DNA from: Catenaria anguillulae PL171
Lineage: Eukaryota > Blastocladiomycota > Blastocladiomycetes > Blastocladiales > Catenariaceae
Direction: 5' to 3'
DNA: 64,000 nucleotides
Assembly (NCBI GenBank): GCA_002102555.1
Contig: MCFL01000034.1
Location: 241,890-305,889, forward strand
The translations under genes and the position numbers were made by a program. Under the pieces are notes generated by a model. It searched no databases. It was not told where the DNA came from and worked only from the letters and a program-made list of their open reading frames with translations. Positions 22,101 through 33,500 of this stretch are shown here, in pieces (position 1 is the stretch's first letter; every line of letters begins with the position of its first letter).

Positions 22101-23176
22101 TTCTTGGACGCGGCAAGGGCAGTGTGCCGCTCGCACGTCATTTCAGGTCCCTCCATCCCGTCAGGCGCTGACGACAATTCCAAGTTGGCAAGTCTCCTGT
22201 ACGCATACCATCATGTGTTTGGATACCTCGCAGATCCGTTTACAGACCTGCCGCAGGCGACATTGCTGGCAATGGCCCGATACTTGGTCACGCACATGCA
22301 CTCGACCTCGTGGATTCCCGACATGTCGCGCGCCGTGCCGCTGGTTGCTCTGGTCCGCCTCGCAAGAGACCTCGGCGCGCCCCAATTGTGTGTGGATGCG
22401 GCCAAGCTTGCTCGCGGATACCGCTTACCCGCCCAGTGGCAGGCGATCGTGGACACGGCAAGCATACTGGCGGCGGGCCAGGTTTCAAAGGACGGTGCAC
22501 TGCTTGTCACGGAAGAAGAGCTCGTGCCCATTTGCTTTGCCTGCTCGGGCAATGTCCCGCTGCTGCTTCTCGATCCTCGGTGTCCAACTTGTCGCGTGCC
22601 TATTGAGTTTGCCATGCATGCATTTGATGCACTGCCCGTGGTCCAATTTGAGGTTGTGGGCGAGCCGCCATTGGCCTCGGCCGCAGCTTCTGCACCGCTG
22701 ACAATATCGACAGGTGGCGACGATGGCGAGGATCCAATGGTTCACTTGATCTCGCTCGCAACAACACCCGCAAAGCGCGAGTATCCCATCAAGGTCGACG
22801 CTGACACGGCGACCAAAAAGTTCAAAAAGGATCATGTCATTTCCGTTCCCGTCACATCGACAGCGGCAGCGCAAACGCCGGCGACGAGGACGTATTACCG
22901 GATCTTGACTGACGTGGCCATCACGGTTGTCCAGGGTGCCAGCACTTGTTTCATGCTGATGATTATGAGTACTTGCAGGTCGTGCACTTGGGATGCCCGT
23001 TGTGCCGATTTGATGCACTTGGATTGCAGCAGCAACAGCAACAGCAGCAGAGTGAGGGCCATGGCGTCAAGAAGCAGGCAGGAAGCGCTGGTGCAAGCCG
23101 GACGGGCGGTGGGAGCGCAGGAAGCATGGGAAGGACGGCGGAAACCGGGGCAAGTGGGGGAGGGATGGGTCGATAA
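19130..23176 (+). CDS. IFT122: Intraflagellar transport protein 122 (IFT-A), several frame breaks
   Basis: This is an IFT-A core subunit for retrograde transport and membrane-cargo entry in flagella. The ATG at 19130 gives MRCLEVWADRLQ. WD repeats follow: LLLVYDAAKG, GTIYAVAVAAFNGLVASSGADKTVVLW-type, VQCLAFSPVSG, DFGLWNPETRSV, ITCCSWSSDGQFVALGMYNG and SPIWALQWNP. Then come HALHGNKYAYRSGLTDVVIQH, LIRYIKVLGGPPGREAVVLG, VAWNHDHDDLLCFSG and QYMDRKDWPRAMAV. The TPR-like solenoid includes MYTDLGLYEYA and AAETYLQVGDVGQAVK. The end has zinc-type cysteines (ICFACSGNVPLLL, CPTCRVP, CPLCRFD) and a short polyQ, stop at 23176. An intron lies at 19588-19659. Frame breaks occur near 19268, 20020, 20105, 20515, 22060 and 22945. 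Order and spacing match animal IFT122 throughout, so the breaks are probably sequence errors. Confidence 0.92.
23028..23055 (+). repeat. CAG/CAA microsatellite (polyQ)
   Basis: A run of glutamine codons encodes about nine Gln near the C-terminus of IFT122, in the frame that also carries CPLCRFDALGL. Confidence 0.75.
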
Positions 23177-23253
23177 CCATTCAAATTGATCATGATTGTT
23201 TATCTCCGGTTTTGCACAATACACGGAACACACTTGCATCCATCCGCTCTCGC

Positions 23254-24834
23254 TCACGGGCTGAAGAGCACGACTTTGCTGCTGCGGACGGTACGAGGCA
23301 TGGCATAGGTTGCCACGGCCACGTTTCTGAATGGGTGCCAGCGCATACGGGCAAGCGAGTTGTTGATCGGAAGTGTTGTGACGAATGCTCGGTGGCCGGA
23401 TTCGACGGAAAACTGGTGCAACGGCGGATGAGGATGAGTGAGTTTGGAATCGATGCTTGTATATGTTGGATCAGAATATGCGTACCGAGCTCACTGTGTT
23501 GCCCTCAGAAACCACCGACAAGAGCTCGCCGTCATGATTGATAGCCAAGTCACGCACAATCAGGCTATGGTTGGACACGGTTGTCAATTTCCATTCGCGA
23601 ACCGGACAAGGAATGAAGAGACAAACGCACTCGTCTTCAAAGCGACATGTCCTCACAGGCTCCAATGTCTCCCACTCGTACACATTAACAATTGCATCCT
23701 GCCCACTTGTTGCCACATACCTCTGCAACGGATCCACCTCAATCACCGAACACGGGCCTACCTGCGCTTGGATCTGCGCATTGACTGCTCCAAATCCGTC
23801 TCCTGCATCCAGAGCGAGCGCCTCAAGCAGTCCGCCGTGGTATCCGATGAGCACCCGTGGGCCATTTGGTCCGGAAGGGTCGACGCGCGCCTTACTCACG
23901 TACCCGGGCACTTCTTCTCGAGCACGGGTGCTGTGAGTTTGCGGGCGTCGTAGGCGCGGAGGTACATGTCACCCGTGACAGAGATGAGTCGGTGGTCACC
24001 GCTTGGGCGGTTGGATGGCGTCGGGGAAGTGAGTGCAATCTCGAGCGGAGTGGCTGAAAAACGGGCGGGCGCAAGGATACCGCGCGGCTGCCGAAAGTCC
24101 CAGACGATCAGATGGCCGGCGTGCGAGGCTGTAATGCATCCGTCGTAGTTTGAGTTGCCCGGGAGCGGCTTGGCCGATGAAGAAGCAGAAAATGTGGCAG
24201 CGGGTTTGGAGACGGGCTGTTGTTGCTGCTGCTGCATGAAAGACGCGGAAATGGGCTTCATTCCACCGCCACGCTGAGATGTGCTGGCAGCTGGCTGACC
24301 CAACGTGGCATTTGATTGAGGGGCTGGCGGTGGCGGCGCAACAGCCGCGGCCGACGAGTATAGTTCCATCCCGGAAATGGCTGGCGAGATGCCTCCCCTT
24401 CCGAATGTGCCAATGCCAGTACCCTTTGGCTGCGACGGCGTGGACGATGATGGCCAAGCGACTAAGCGAACCGCAGCGGCCGCTGCCGATGATCCCGACC
24501 CGGACCCGGACCCAGACCCCGATCCAGACGCAAACAGCGACCCGGTGCTCCCGCTCAGCAGACTCGATGGATACTCGAGATCCGTGCATGACGGTGTGCC
24601 CGACGAGGCCAGTACGGCGTCGAGCCCCCAGATGCGAAGCTTGCGGTCGTCGGCAACACTGGTGGCGGCCGTGAGAAGCAGCAGGCCATCGGGCGACCAG
24701 TCGGCAATCCCCATGAGCGAGTTTGCGGGCGTGGCGGCCGACGTCTTGGGCCACTCGGAGGCGACCTTGAGCGAGTCTCGCAGCGAGTCAACGAGGCGGG
24801 ACGTGTGTTGCGAGGGTTGGCCGAGATGCAGCAT
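23254..24834 (-). CDS. WD40-repeat protein, possibly THO complex subunit Tex1/THOC3
   Basis: This is a WD40 propeller protein with the ATG at 24834 (MLHLGQPSQHTSRLVDSL). Early WD-like units are GIADWSPDGLLLLTAAT and LRIWGLD. A long Ser/Gly/Ala/Gln-rich insertion follows, including (SG)n and polyQ. Later units are GCITASHAGHLIVWDFRQP, LISVTGDMYLRAYDAR, VDPLQRYVATSGQDAIVNVY, LIVRDLAINHDGELLSVVSE and RMRWHPFRNVAVATYA, ending SSKVVLFSP at 23254. An intron lies at 23413-23485. One frame break falls near 23905 (KKCPG to YVSKARVD). The last three units resemble THOC3/Tex1 (fDP-GKYfA-gsaDa--slWd, VRtLsfshDG-lias-SE, vaWHPkrpllAfA). That similarity is my inference; a different WD40 family is possible. 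It converges with IFT122, 77 bp away. Confidence 0.6.
24480..24535. repeat. Simple (GA/SG)-coding repeat
   Basis: A hexamer-type repeat of GACCCG-like units on the plus strand codes on the minus strand for alternating Gly-Ser in the disordered insertion of the WD40 protein. Confidence 0.7.
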
Positions 24835-25221
24835 TGCGATAAGTTCATGGGCTCATACTAAATTACATGTGCTGATGGGCAGACCTTGTAACGAATGTCC
24901 GATATAGATGATCATGACGTCTCGGTTGATGCGCGGGCCTGTGCCGGTGGGGCGACACACGAAGGAGGCTCTCGCCGGACGGATCTGTTTGCGGCTGCGG
25001 CGTCTCAAGATGTCTGCATTCGCTGCGTGACAGGCGATGTCGGAGCAAAATGAGCATTTCATTACGGCACAGACTGCTCCCCGGGATATATGCGCATTTG
25101 CAAATGACCGTGAAAGATACAATTGTTGTGCAAGTCGCCCGCGCTCACTGGCTCACTGCTTCAACCAGCTCGCGTACACACACCTGCAGCCTCACTCAAA
25201 CGGGGCCACTGCTATCCGTAC
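24835..25221. other. Intergenic
   Basis: This 387-bp gap lies between the WD40 gene start and the stop of the downstream-oriented membrane protein, both on the minus strand. It should hold the WD40 promoter. No gene was recognised. Confidence 0.4.
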
Positions 25222-28200
25222 TCATTCGCCTTGCATCCTCCCGACCTCCCTTGTCCCGCTCGATCTGCGTCGCCCAGGTGATTGCGATTGCTCCTGCTCT
25301 TTGGCATGAGCTCCGCCTGGTCGTGGGCTTCCTACTGATCCACGAGTCGTATTGACAGGCACGGCCTTGGCCGCTGGCGGCGGCAAGGTGCGCAAATAGT
25401 ACCACCGCCGCTGTGCCGCTTCAAAGAACAAGGATAGCGTGGCCGAAACGACAATGGCTTCAACAATGACCCACGACTGCATCAGTTTTCCGAATCTCAG
25501 CTCCATGCTCCAATGTTGACGCAGCGTATCGCCAACTTGAACCGCCATTCCGATTGTGGCAAAGCAAAGGACCACCCCATGCACGGCCGGGCGAAGGCGC
25601 AGGGTCGTGATGGTGAACATGGCGGCCAAAATGTGTTGGCTGCTCGTCTACAATTACGAAGCACACAGGGTACGACGACATCTCCATGAGATAAAGAGCT
25701 CGAGATCGAACGGGGCATACCCACTGACGGCAAAGACATACATAAATGTTCGCAAAGCCTTGAGTGCGTCCCCATATGGCATGGTCGTAGAAAATGACGA
25801 TGGTCACATACGAGATGGCGTACGCGGCGGCAAATAGCTCCATGAAGCGTGTCCGGATAGGGAACATGAGCGAAAGCGCCAAAAAGACAAAGTTGACGCA
25901 AAAATGATGGTGTAGGGTGCCCACCATTGAAGGACCCATGCATTTTTCTCGCTGGCGGTTGAAGTTGGGGACGCAAACACGCCTAGCAGCCACGGAAGAA
26001 AATGAGATGAATGGTCAAGCAGACGGACCGTTAGGTTTGTCAATACAAACATCACGGCGACAATTACGCTGGACATGGCCGAGAGTCGAAATCGATCCAC
26101 CAGTTTGTTGGAGGCATAGACTCGTACTTTTCTTCGTCAGTTTGCGATGGGAACGAATAAAACAGCTCGTGTGTAATCCCGTGGAGCCAGCGCCGCATAA
26201 ACCGGCACCGACGTCGCTGCTTTTGCATGGCAGTTGTCATTGCTGCTGTTGCTGCACCAATCGTTGATCGACGCGGCTTCTGGATGGCGGATGCAGCCGC
26301 ACCCATTTCAGTTGAGAATGACCCTGCCGACGAGTTGAAGGCCGACGATGTAAACGACCAGTGCGACGGGGACATGGGAACTGTTGAAGAGTTGGGGGAT
26401 GGCGAAGTTTGGCCATTGATGGCAGAGACTGACGACGCGTTGGCTATTCCGGCGTCTTTGGACGGTGAAACGAAGGTCGCCGAGATCGAGCTTGAGTGGG
26501 TGACCCTTGGCTTGGAGTGGAAGACGAGGACATTTCCACAGCGGACCCGCCGTTGATGTGAGTCAGAGACTGGCGCCGACGAGCTTGCGGAACAGATGGT
26601 GCAGGCTGAGCAACCGCGGTTAGGGATGAACGGCGACCCGTCCGCCCAATGGCCTGCACAGAGGTTAAGGATGGCGCGCCACGATTTGGCCGCGACAAAT
26701 GCGCTGCTGTGGCCCAGAGGACGTTGATTCCGAATTGCGGTGATTGACGCTCAGCGCTGAATGAGTCACTTGCTGAATTCGGCGTTCGCCTGCGCCTAGG
26801 CTCGGATTATCCGGTTCACCAAGACCGTTGCAGCTTCGGCTACGATTGGGTGCCTTGGCACCCGTGGGAACTGCCATGTACCGGTTCAGCTGGCCGGACC
26901 GCCCCTTGTGGCACCGGCAGGTAGGTCTGACGATGTGCTGCTGTCTTGTACACCGTTCACCGTTAATCCTGACTTAGATATAACTCTGGTCGAAATAGCA
27001 GCATCCGATTCATCTGACTCGGTGGCAAACGAACATGAAGATACTGCGTGGGACGCTGTCTTGACAATCATTGGGACCAGTTGGCTCGCATCCGTCGTCG
27101 ATTGTCTTGGCGCTTGAGGAGCCGCCTGTGCGCATGCGAGAGATGTGGAGTAGGGAATGTGTCCCACAGGTACGGGCTGATTGTCCCCGGGTGACAGCAC
27201 GCTAGCATGATCAAGTAGCACCAGTGTCGATGGTGATGGTTGGCTTGAAGCATGTTCCGATGGTTGAGCGGCTGGGTGACCCTGAGTGGCAGAAGTGGAC
27301 AACAATCGTTTTCGCGGTAGGGTATGGAGAACCAAGTCGTCGAGCATCCCATCCACTGAGGAAAGGTTGGTGGCCGCACTCGTTGTTTTTCCGCTGGTGC
27401 TGCTGGTCACACTACCCCGGCGAGGTGACGGTTTCGAAACACCGCCATTCCTTGTGATTGACAATGCTTGAATCTTTGGATCACACAGAATTTCGGAGCG
27501 GATAAGAGGGCCTTGTATTTGCGTGGGTGTGGCCACAAGCGTAGGTACGAGCTGTGTAGACTGCCAATCTTGTTGAAGCGTCTAACGATTGCACCAACGC
27601 ATGCCATCTGGTTAGACCCGCCCAGCTCATATTTACTGTGACCAAAAGTGGAATATTAACGGTACGGCAGAATGCGACGGGATCACGGGCAATTGCAGCC
27701 GTTGGGCTGACGGGGACAAGTCGTTCGCTGATACCGGCGCATCACCAGTTCGCTGCATTGTTGCTTGCGGTCGTAGGGTGCTCATGGATGCGGCGATAGT
27801 CTCGAGCTGAGGCGTGACAGCGAGTGGAGCAAGCGGTGCTGGTGGAAAGCGTCACGGTTGAAGCTCTCAGACTCGTCGGTTGCAGGCGACTGGTCAAGCG
27901 GTCGGCTCGAGTTGGAAAAGTTGTATGACAGAACTCGGCTCGTGTTTGACAGAGACGATGGTATGATGGCAGCTTGCTCCGCCTTGGGCTTTTCGATCCC
28001 CTTGGATTTGGTTGCTGCCGCGCCGCTGCCACCGCGTCAATGTGCCTCTGAAGTCCACTTCGGCGAACATTGAGGAAGAAACTGATGCGGGTAATGAGCT
28101 CGCGTTGGTAAGTTGCTAATGTTGACTTGACTAACACTTCAAAAATGGCAAAGGTCATGGTGGACAAATAGCTTGCAGTGTTGGCACTTGCATATCCTTG

Positions 28201-30075
28201 CGTAAAAATGAGCACAAGCAACACCAACGATCCAAATGTCAACGCGTGTCGTAGCATCAGAGTCGTGGCAGCGAGAATGACGTAGGCGGAAACAGTGCCT
28301 GATGTGAGCCAGAAAGGAAGTGTTGAATAGACCCACGCAGACGCAGACACTGATTCAGGAGTCTGTAAGCATGCTAGCTCGTTTGCTGGCAAGAGAGGGC
28401 CAAAGACGATGTCGCCTTGCGCATCAACGCATGTGCCTGGGCATATGGTGCTGGTCACGTTGAGCAAGAGAACCAGCACAAAAACTGCAGAGAATAAAAA
28501 GGACCGAGTGCGGACAAAGGTCTTTGGCGTCGCTAATGCAAACAGCAGGAAAAAGGTGCTGGCTCCGAGTCCGTACGTCACAGTCATTTGGCAAGAGAAG
28601 CACTCTCCCAACAACATTGACGGCGAGCACGAGTCCAACAGCTGCTTCAATCGCAAGGCGGATACTCTCGAGACATAGGCCTGAAATCCGACAGGAAGCA
28701 AAAGTCCCCACTGTTTGAAGTGGATCGAGCGAGTTTGGGCCGTGAGTATGTTTGCGCAATTGTGGGTTGGCAGTATACGTACTCCGAGAACACTGAGAGG
28801 GAACTGAGCAATCCGTTGAGAGTAACTGCGGTACTTGGCCTCCACTCCTTTGCTTGTAAATCGGAGCGACCAAGGCGAAATTCGCTGTTTACCTCGATCG
28901 TTCATGAGATTCCACGCCGACCCATTCAATGCTCGCGGTATGCGTTTCAGCCTGTCCGAAAACGTTGGTCGACCACTGGCATGCGGCTCGAGCACCGCTG
29001 CGCCCCGCCGGGTAGGTTGGGTGCGGTCGACGAATTGCTAATGGCACTCGACCGGCGGCGTTCGTTGACTCGTTCAGCGATGTCAGTGGCGGCAGGACCG
29101 CCGCCTTGGCGACGGGACTTCAACACCAGTAATGGCCTCTGTCGAGCCATGAACGGATGAACTTGGTGGAGAGTGGTTTTGAAAACGATCCAGAGACTCT
29201 GGTATACTCCTTATCTTGCGATCCGACCCATCAGACCGTACATGATGCTCGCCTACCGATGCAAGTGTCACGCCAGATCGACCGGTTGCATTCGGTGTGG
29301 GACCGCCTTGGAGTAACGACGAGTCAAGGACATCCAGCTCAGATTGGCGAGGCTCAAGGGTCTGAGGAGCCATGAAGCGGAACGCGAGCTGAGCATAGAC
29401 GGGTCGCAGCAGCATTCCCGCCGGCGACGATGGCGCTGTTTGCGAAGCGTCATAGTAGGTTGTCGGACTCTGCTGCAGTGACTTTGTCGACGCCGAGCCG
29501 ATTGTTCCTGGCTTGTCAGATGCCGTTGTCGGAACTGGCAAGTGCTGGCTTGCGTCCAAGTATACGGACGTAGATACGTTGTTGGATTGATCCAACGTGC
29601 TCTGATCTGACACTTGGGAGCTAAGCGGCTGCTCCGGTGTAGCAAGATGATTGGCGCTGTAAGTGCTGGCTGCTGTACGAATTGACCGACGCGACGATTG
29701 ACGCTGTGGGACCTTGGTCGAACTGTGCTGGAGACCCAAAACGTCTGTACTAAGTGCGCCAAGTTTATGAATGGAGCCGCATTGAACGGAACGCGATGTG
29801 ATGATACTGGAGACTGGTCTCGGAGGGGCTTGCAGGTGACTCTGTGACGAGGCCTGGGCATTGTCTGGATCGGGTGGCAAACGGCTGGGCGGAAGATCTG
29901 AATCGGAAGCTCGACCAGAGGAAGCAACGGGGGACGATGTCAGGGCGTTCGTGGAACGGACACGCCGTGCAAGGTTGTTGCGGACAACCTCGTCAGCAAT
30001 CCGTCGACGCGATGATGAGCGGCGGCGATGCACGGCGCCGACGGAGCTAATAGGTTCTTTGGTCTTGCTTTTCAT
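25222..30075 (-). CDS. Large two-module (6+6 TM) membrane protein, paralogue A, frame-broken
   Basis: I do not recognise this family; the model is built by comparison with the tandem paralogue at 30504-34747. The ATG at 30075 (MKSKTKEPISSVGAVHRR) opens ~330 disordered Ser/Thr/Pro-rich residues. Module 1 (about 28890-28080) has a juxtamembrane block (GSAWNL, PWSLRF, VEAKYRSYSQRIAQFPL) and six hydrophobic helices. It carries GECFSCQMT, CPGTC and the exit helix LATYQRELITRISFFLNVRR. A ~1.5-kb Ser-rich linker follows, then module 2 (about 26200-25430): FMRRWLHGITHELFYSFPS, six helices, TITTLRLRPAVHG and exit helix SATLSLFFEAAQRRWYYL. The stop is at 25222. Probable introns interrupt module 1 (about 28688-28775) and module 2 (about 25665-25745). 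Frames change at about 29090, 28990, 25890 and in the linker. The linker exons are uncertain. No catalytic domain was seen. Confidence 0.55.
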
Positions 30076-30503
30076 GGTGCATGATGTGCGTCCACAAGCT
30101 TTTTGTTCGTGAGACTGTTGCCTCAAGCTTAAGTTTGCAAAGAGTCCATATCATCTCTCATTGCTACAAGGACACCGGCTTACGATGGAAATCGGCATGG
30201 TCGGTATTCTTGTATGAGGGTGCAATCCAGCCTCAGGTCAGGACGTCTGGATACAGATCGCTGCTTGCATGTGCTGGCGCCGCACGTGCTGTTTAGTTTG
30301 GGCAAGTCAAGAGGGTGGCCAACATTGATCCTCTGAAAAGACTGGTTCTGGACACGCGTGGCAAGAAAATGTTCGCATCCAAAGCTCACAACATTCCGTG
30401 ACAGAATTGAAATGGTGATTGGTCGGTCCGAAGTTTCCAGAGCCAGCTCAAAAGGCCCATGATTGACTTGTTGGTCCAACGTCCAAAGATTCCAGTGCCG
30501 TCA
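30076..30503. other. Intergenic between the membrane-protein paralogues
   Basis: This 428-bp gap should carry the promoter of paralogue A. It is AT-richer than its neighbours, and no gene is seen. Confidence 0.4.
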
Positions 30504-33500
30504 TCATCTGAAATGGCATGGCGGACGGTGTAACATGGAGCACACATACTTTACCCACATGTGACGATCACATTTATGAACCTGAGACAGTATTCCGGAT
30601 TTATCAAATTGAACTGAAATGTCATATACATGATTTTTCCACGCGCTTTTCTCATTCCACACGTCATCATGCTTTTCCTCCTTGGGGAGCTCCCGCCACT
30701 CTCTTGAGGCTCCGACGTCCACGGTTTCGGTTTCGAGTTGCAAAAGGTAGACGTAGCGTCGCTGCGACGACTCGAAAAAGAGCGACAGGGTGACAGAGAC
30801 AATCAAGGCACTGGCAATGGCCAGCGACTGAATGAGGACTTCCATTTCGTGTACACGTTGCTCACCTCAGAGTAAATGAGCGCCAGACTCGCGACGATGC
30901 TTCCCCACACCGTCACCATGACAACATTGATGTGCATCCTGGGCCGTAAGCGCAAAGTTGTAATGGACACGAATGCGGAAATGACGTTGTGTCGACTGGA
31001 CTACACGTTAAGTCATCTGAATGATGTCAGACAGGGTCGCGTGTTTGCAATTTAACGAGTCGCTCATACCTGTTTCAATGAGGACGCGGGGAGCGCAAGC
31101 TGAATGAAAACGTCGTATCCCAAGGCAACCAAAACAGAAATGGATCCGATCGCCATTGTAAACCGCTCGAGGTGCCTGCCACGGATCCGTCCCACCGACA
31201 GCACAAGCAGGGTAAATGCGCTAATGATGACTGTTTGCAGGTGCAAATACCACCAAGACGACAGAGGGAAGTAGTCGGGCAAATTGCTTGGATCCATTGC
31301 TTGATCAGGATCAGGATCAGGGTCAGGCATGAGCTGCTGCCCTGTGCCAGCGACCAATCCCGAGTTCGGTATGGCCTTAACCCCAACCAAAAGCACAGTG
31401 ATGATGCCGTTTGTGATGGCCGTAAGACGAAGGCGAGATCGCAGCTTGCACCAGTTGTAGTCCAGGTACATGACTTCGTCCTCGGGAGACGGGAACTCGT
31501 AAAAGACCTCTTTTCGAAGGTTCCTCACGGTACGCAACCAAGACTTGAATCGATGCGAGGGAATTGCGGCCGTACTAAACTGGGATGGTCTGGTAGCACT
31601 TCCTGCCATCTTGTTATCCCGCTCTGATACTTGTGTGGAATTTGGCTGTGACATGGAAGCTGCCTCACTCGTCTCGGGCAATGCATTGGTGACTGCCATG
31701 CCCAAGCCAGGTGGGAATGATGGGCCAACGCTTGCGCTCATGCCATGCAGTGAATGATCCGTGGCGTTGTGAGACATGCTTTCAATAGCATTTCGAGGGG
31801 CAAAGTAACGGGTTTCTGTCCTTATCGGAATCGAATCACAAGATGGAACTGCAAGCTGGGGAAGTAATGGAGTCTCACGCGGAGGCGGGCTTTGATTAAT
31901 CTTTGGATCCATCCTGGCGCTTGACGGGTCCGCTGCAGTCGACGCAACAAGCTCTGTTGCCGACGCAATGAATCCGCGAACCCGATTCAAAGTTCCAACT
32001 GCTGTCGGCATGGATCCATATGAGTTGGAAACAATCGACTTGTTGTGAGTACGCGACGCCAATGTCGATGATGCCGGCAGTATCCCAGACAGCTCGAGGT
32101 GGGATGCGAGTGGAGCGAGCGGGGCTCAAATCCTTGGCCTCCTCCATTGTTTGGAGGAACGCGAGCGATTGTCGTCCCGATGACTTGCACTCTGGGAAGT
32201 TCAGGTGACTTGGAATCGCCATGTAGCTCGCTCGCATTGGACGACCCGCCGGAATCCCGAGGCAGCGTCGCCAATTGCTGCAGAGTGATGTGGGTCAAGT
32301 TGGCCGACGACGTGCCCATTTTGGCCTTTTGCTCTGCCAAAGCCGAACCGGCCAGGAAGGGAATGCGCGAGCCTTTGCTGGAGAGGAATCGCTCGCGTTC
32401 TGCTGCTGCTGCTCTTGGTGGCGTGTTTCGATACGGTCAGCGTATGGAGGGCCGAGTCAATGTCAAACGCTTGATTGCTGACGGAGAGCTTACTTGTTGA
32501 TGGAAGTTGTTGTTGTGGCGAGCCGGACTGCTTGGGAAATGGCACAATGCTTGTTGACGCTGAAGCATCACGATGCGTTGGCTTGCTCTGGTACGTGAAC
32601 GAGTCGAGTCAGTGTGACCTTTGCAGCAACCCGGTTGCTCAAGTTAAAAGCACTCCACCTACCTCCGGTCCGCCCGTGTGGGCTCCGAGCTCTGCTGCCC
32701 CTGCTGTTGGAACCATGGCTGCCGAGCTCCGATCAATCGACATATCGCTGACCATGACTGCCTTTTTGGCCAATTGAGCCACGGCCTGTTCTTTTTCCAG
32801 CTTTTGCTGAGCATTTCGGACATTGACGCAAAAAGCGACCCGCGACAGCAACTCGCGCTGATACGTGGCAATGACAGACTTGACTTGAGCGTCAAGCAAG
32901 TTGAAGACAAACACAAAGAGCAACGGAGACAGTGTCTTGACCATAGCCAGGCCAAACACAGCCGTGAATACGACAAGCAGAAGGCCGAGTCGGAATGCAT
33001 GCCGCAGCGAGAGGGAAGTTGCCGCGACAGTAAGGTAGATGTACACGGATGCTGACGACATCCAAAACGAGTGTGTTGCTCCAAGCCATTGAAGCGCATT
33101 GTGCACCTCTTGGGAATGATGGTCGTGTGCACTAGAATGATGTATCACTTGTGGATTGCATTGTGTCGTCGGGGTAAATGAGAGCTCGAGAAAGGTACCT
33201 TGGTCGTGCATTGGTCGGCAGAGCCCAGGGCACAGGGCAAGCGCAATGGTGGCAAGGGCGACGACAAAGAACGAGGACACAATGGCTGCACGCAGCCAGC
33301 GCATTTGCGAGCGGAAAGTCGATGCCACGGCGAGAGTGACAAAGATACAGCCAGAAAAGGCAGTCAAGAAGCTTGTTGCGACGCGGTGGCAGATTGCGCA
33401 AGAGCCAACAATGGCGGGACACGAGGCCGAGACGAGGTTGAAAGATTGGGCACACTTTTCGGCGATAAACACCTGTGCACCCAGAGGAAATGCCATTCCG

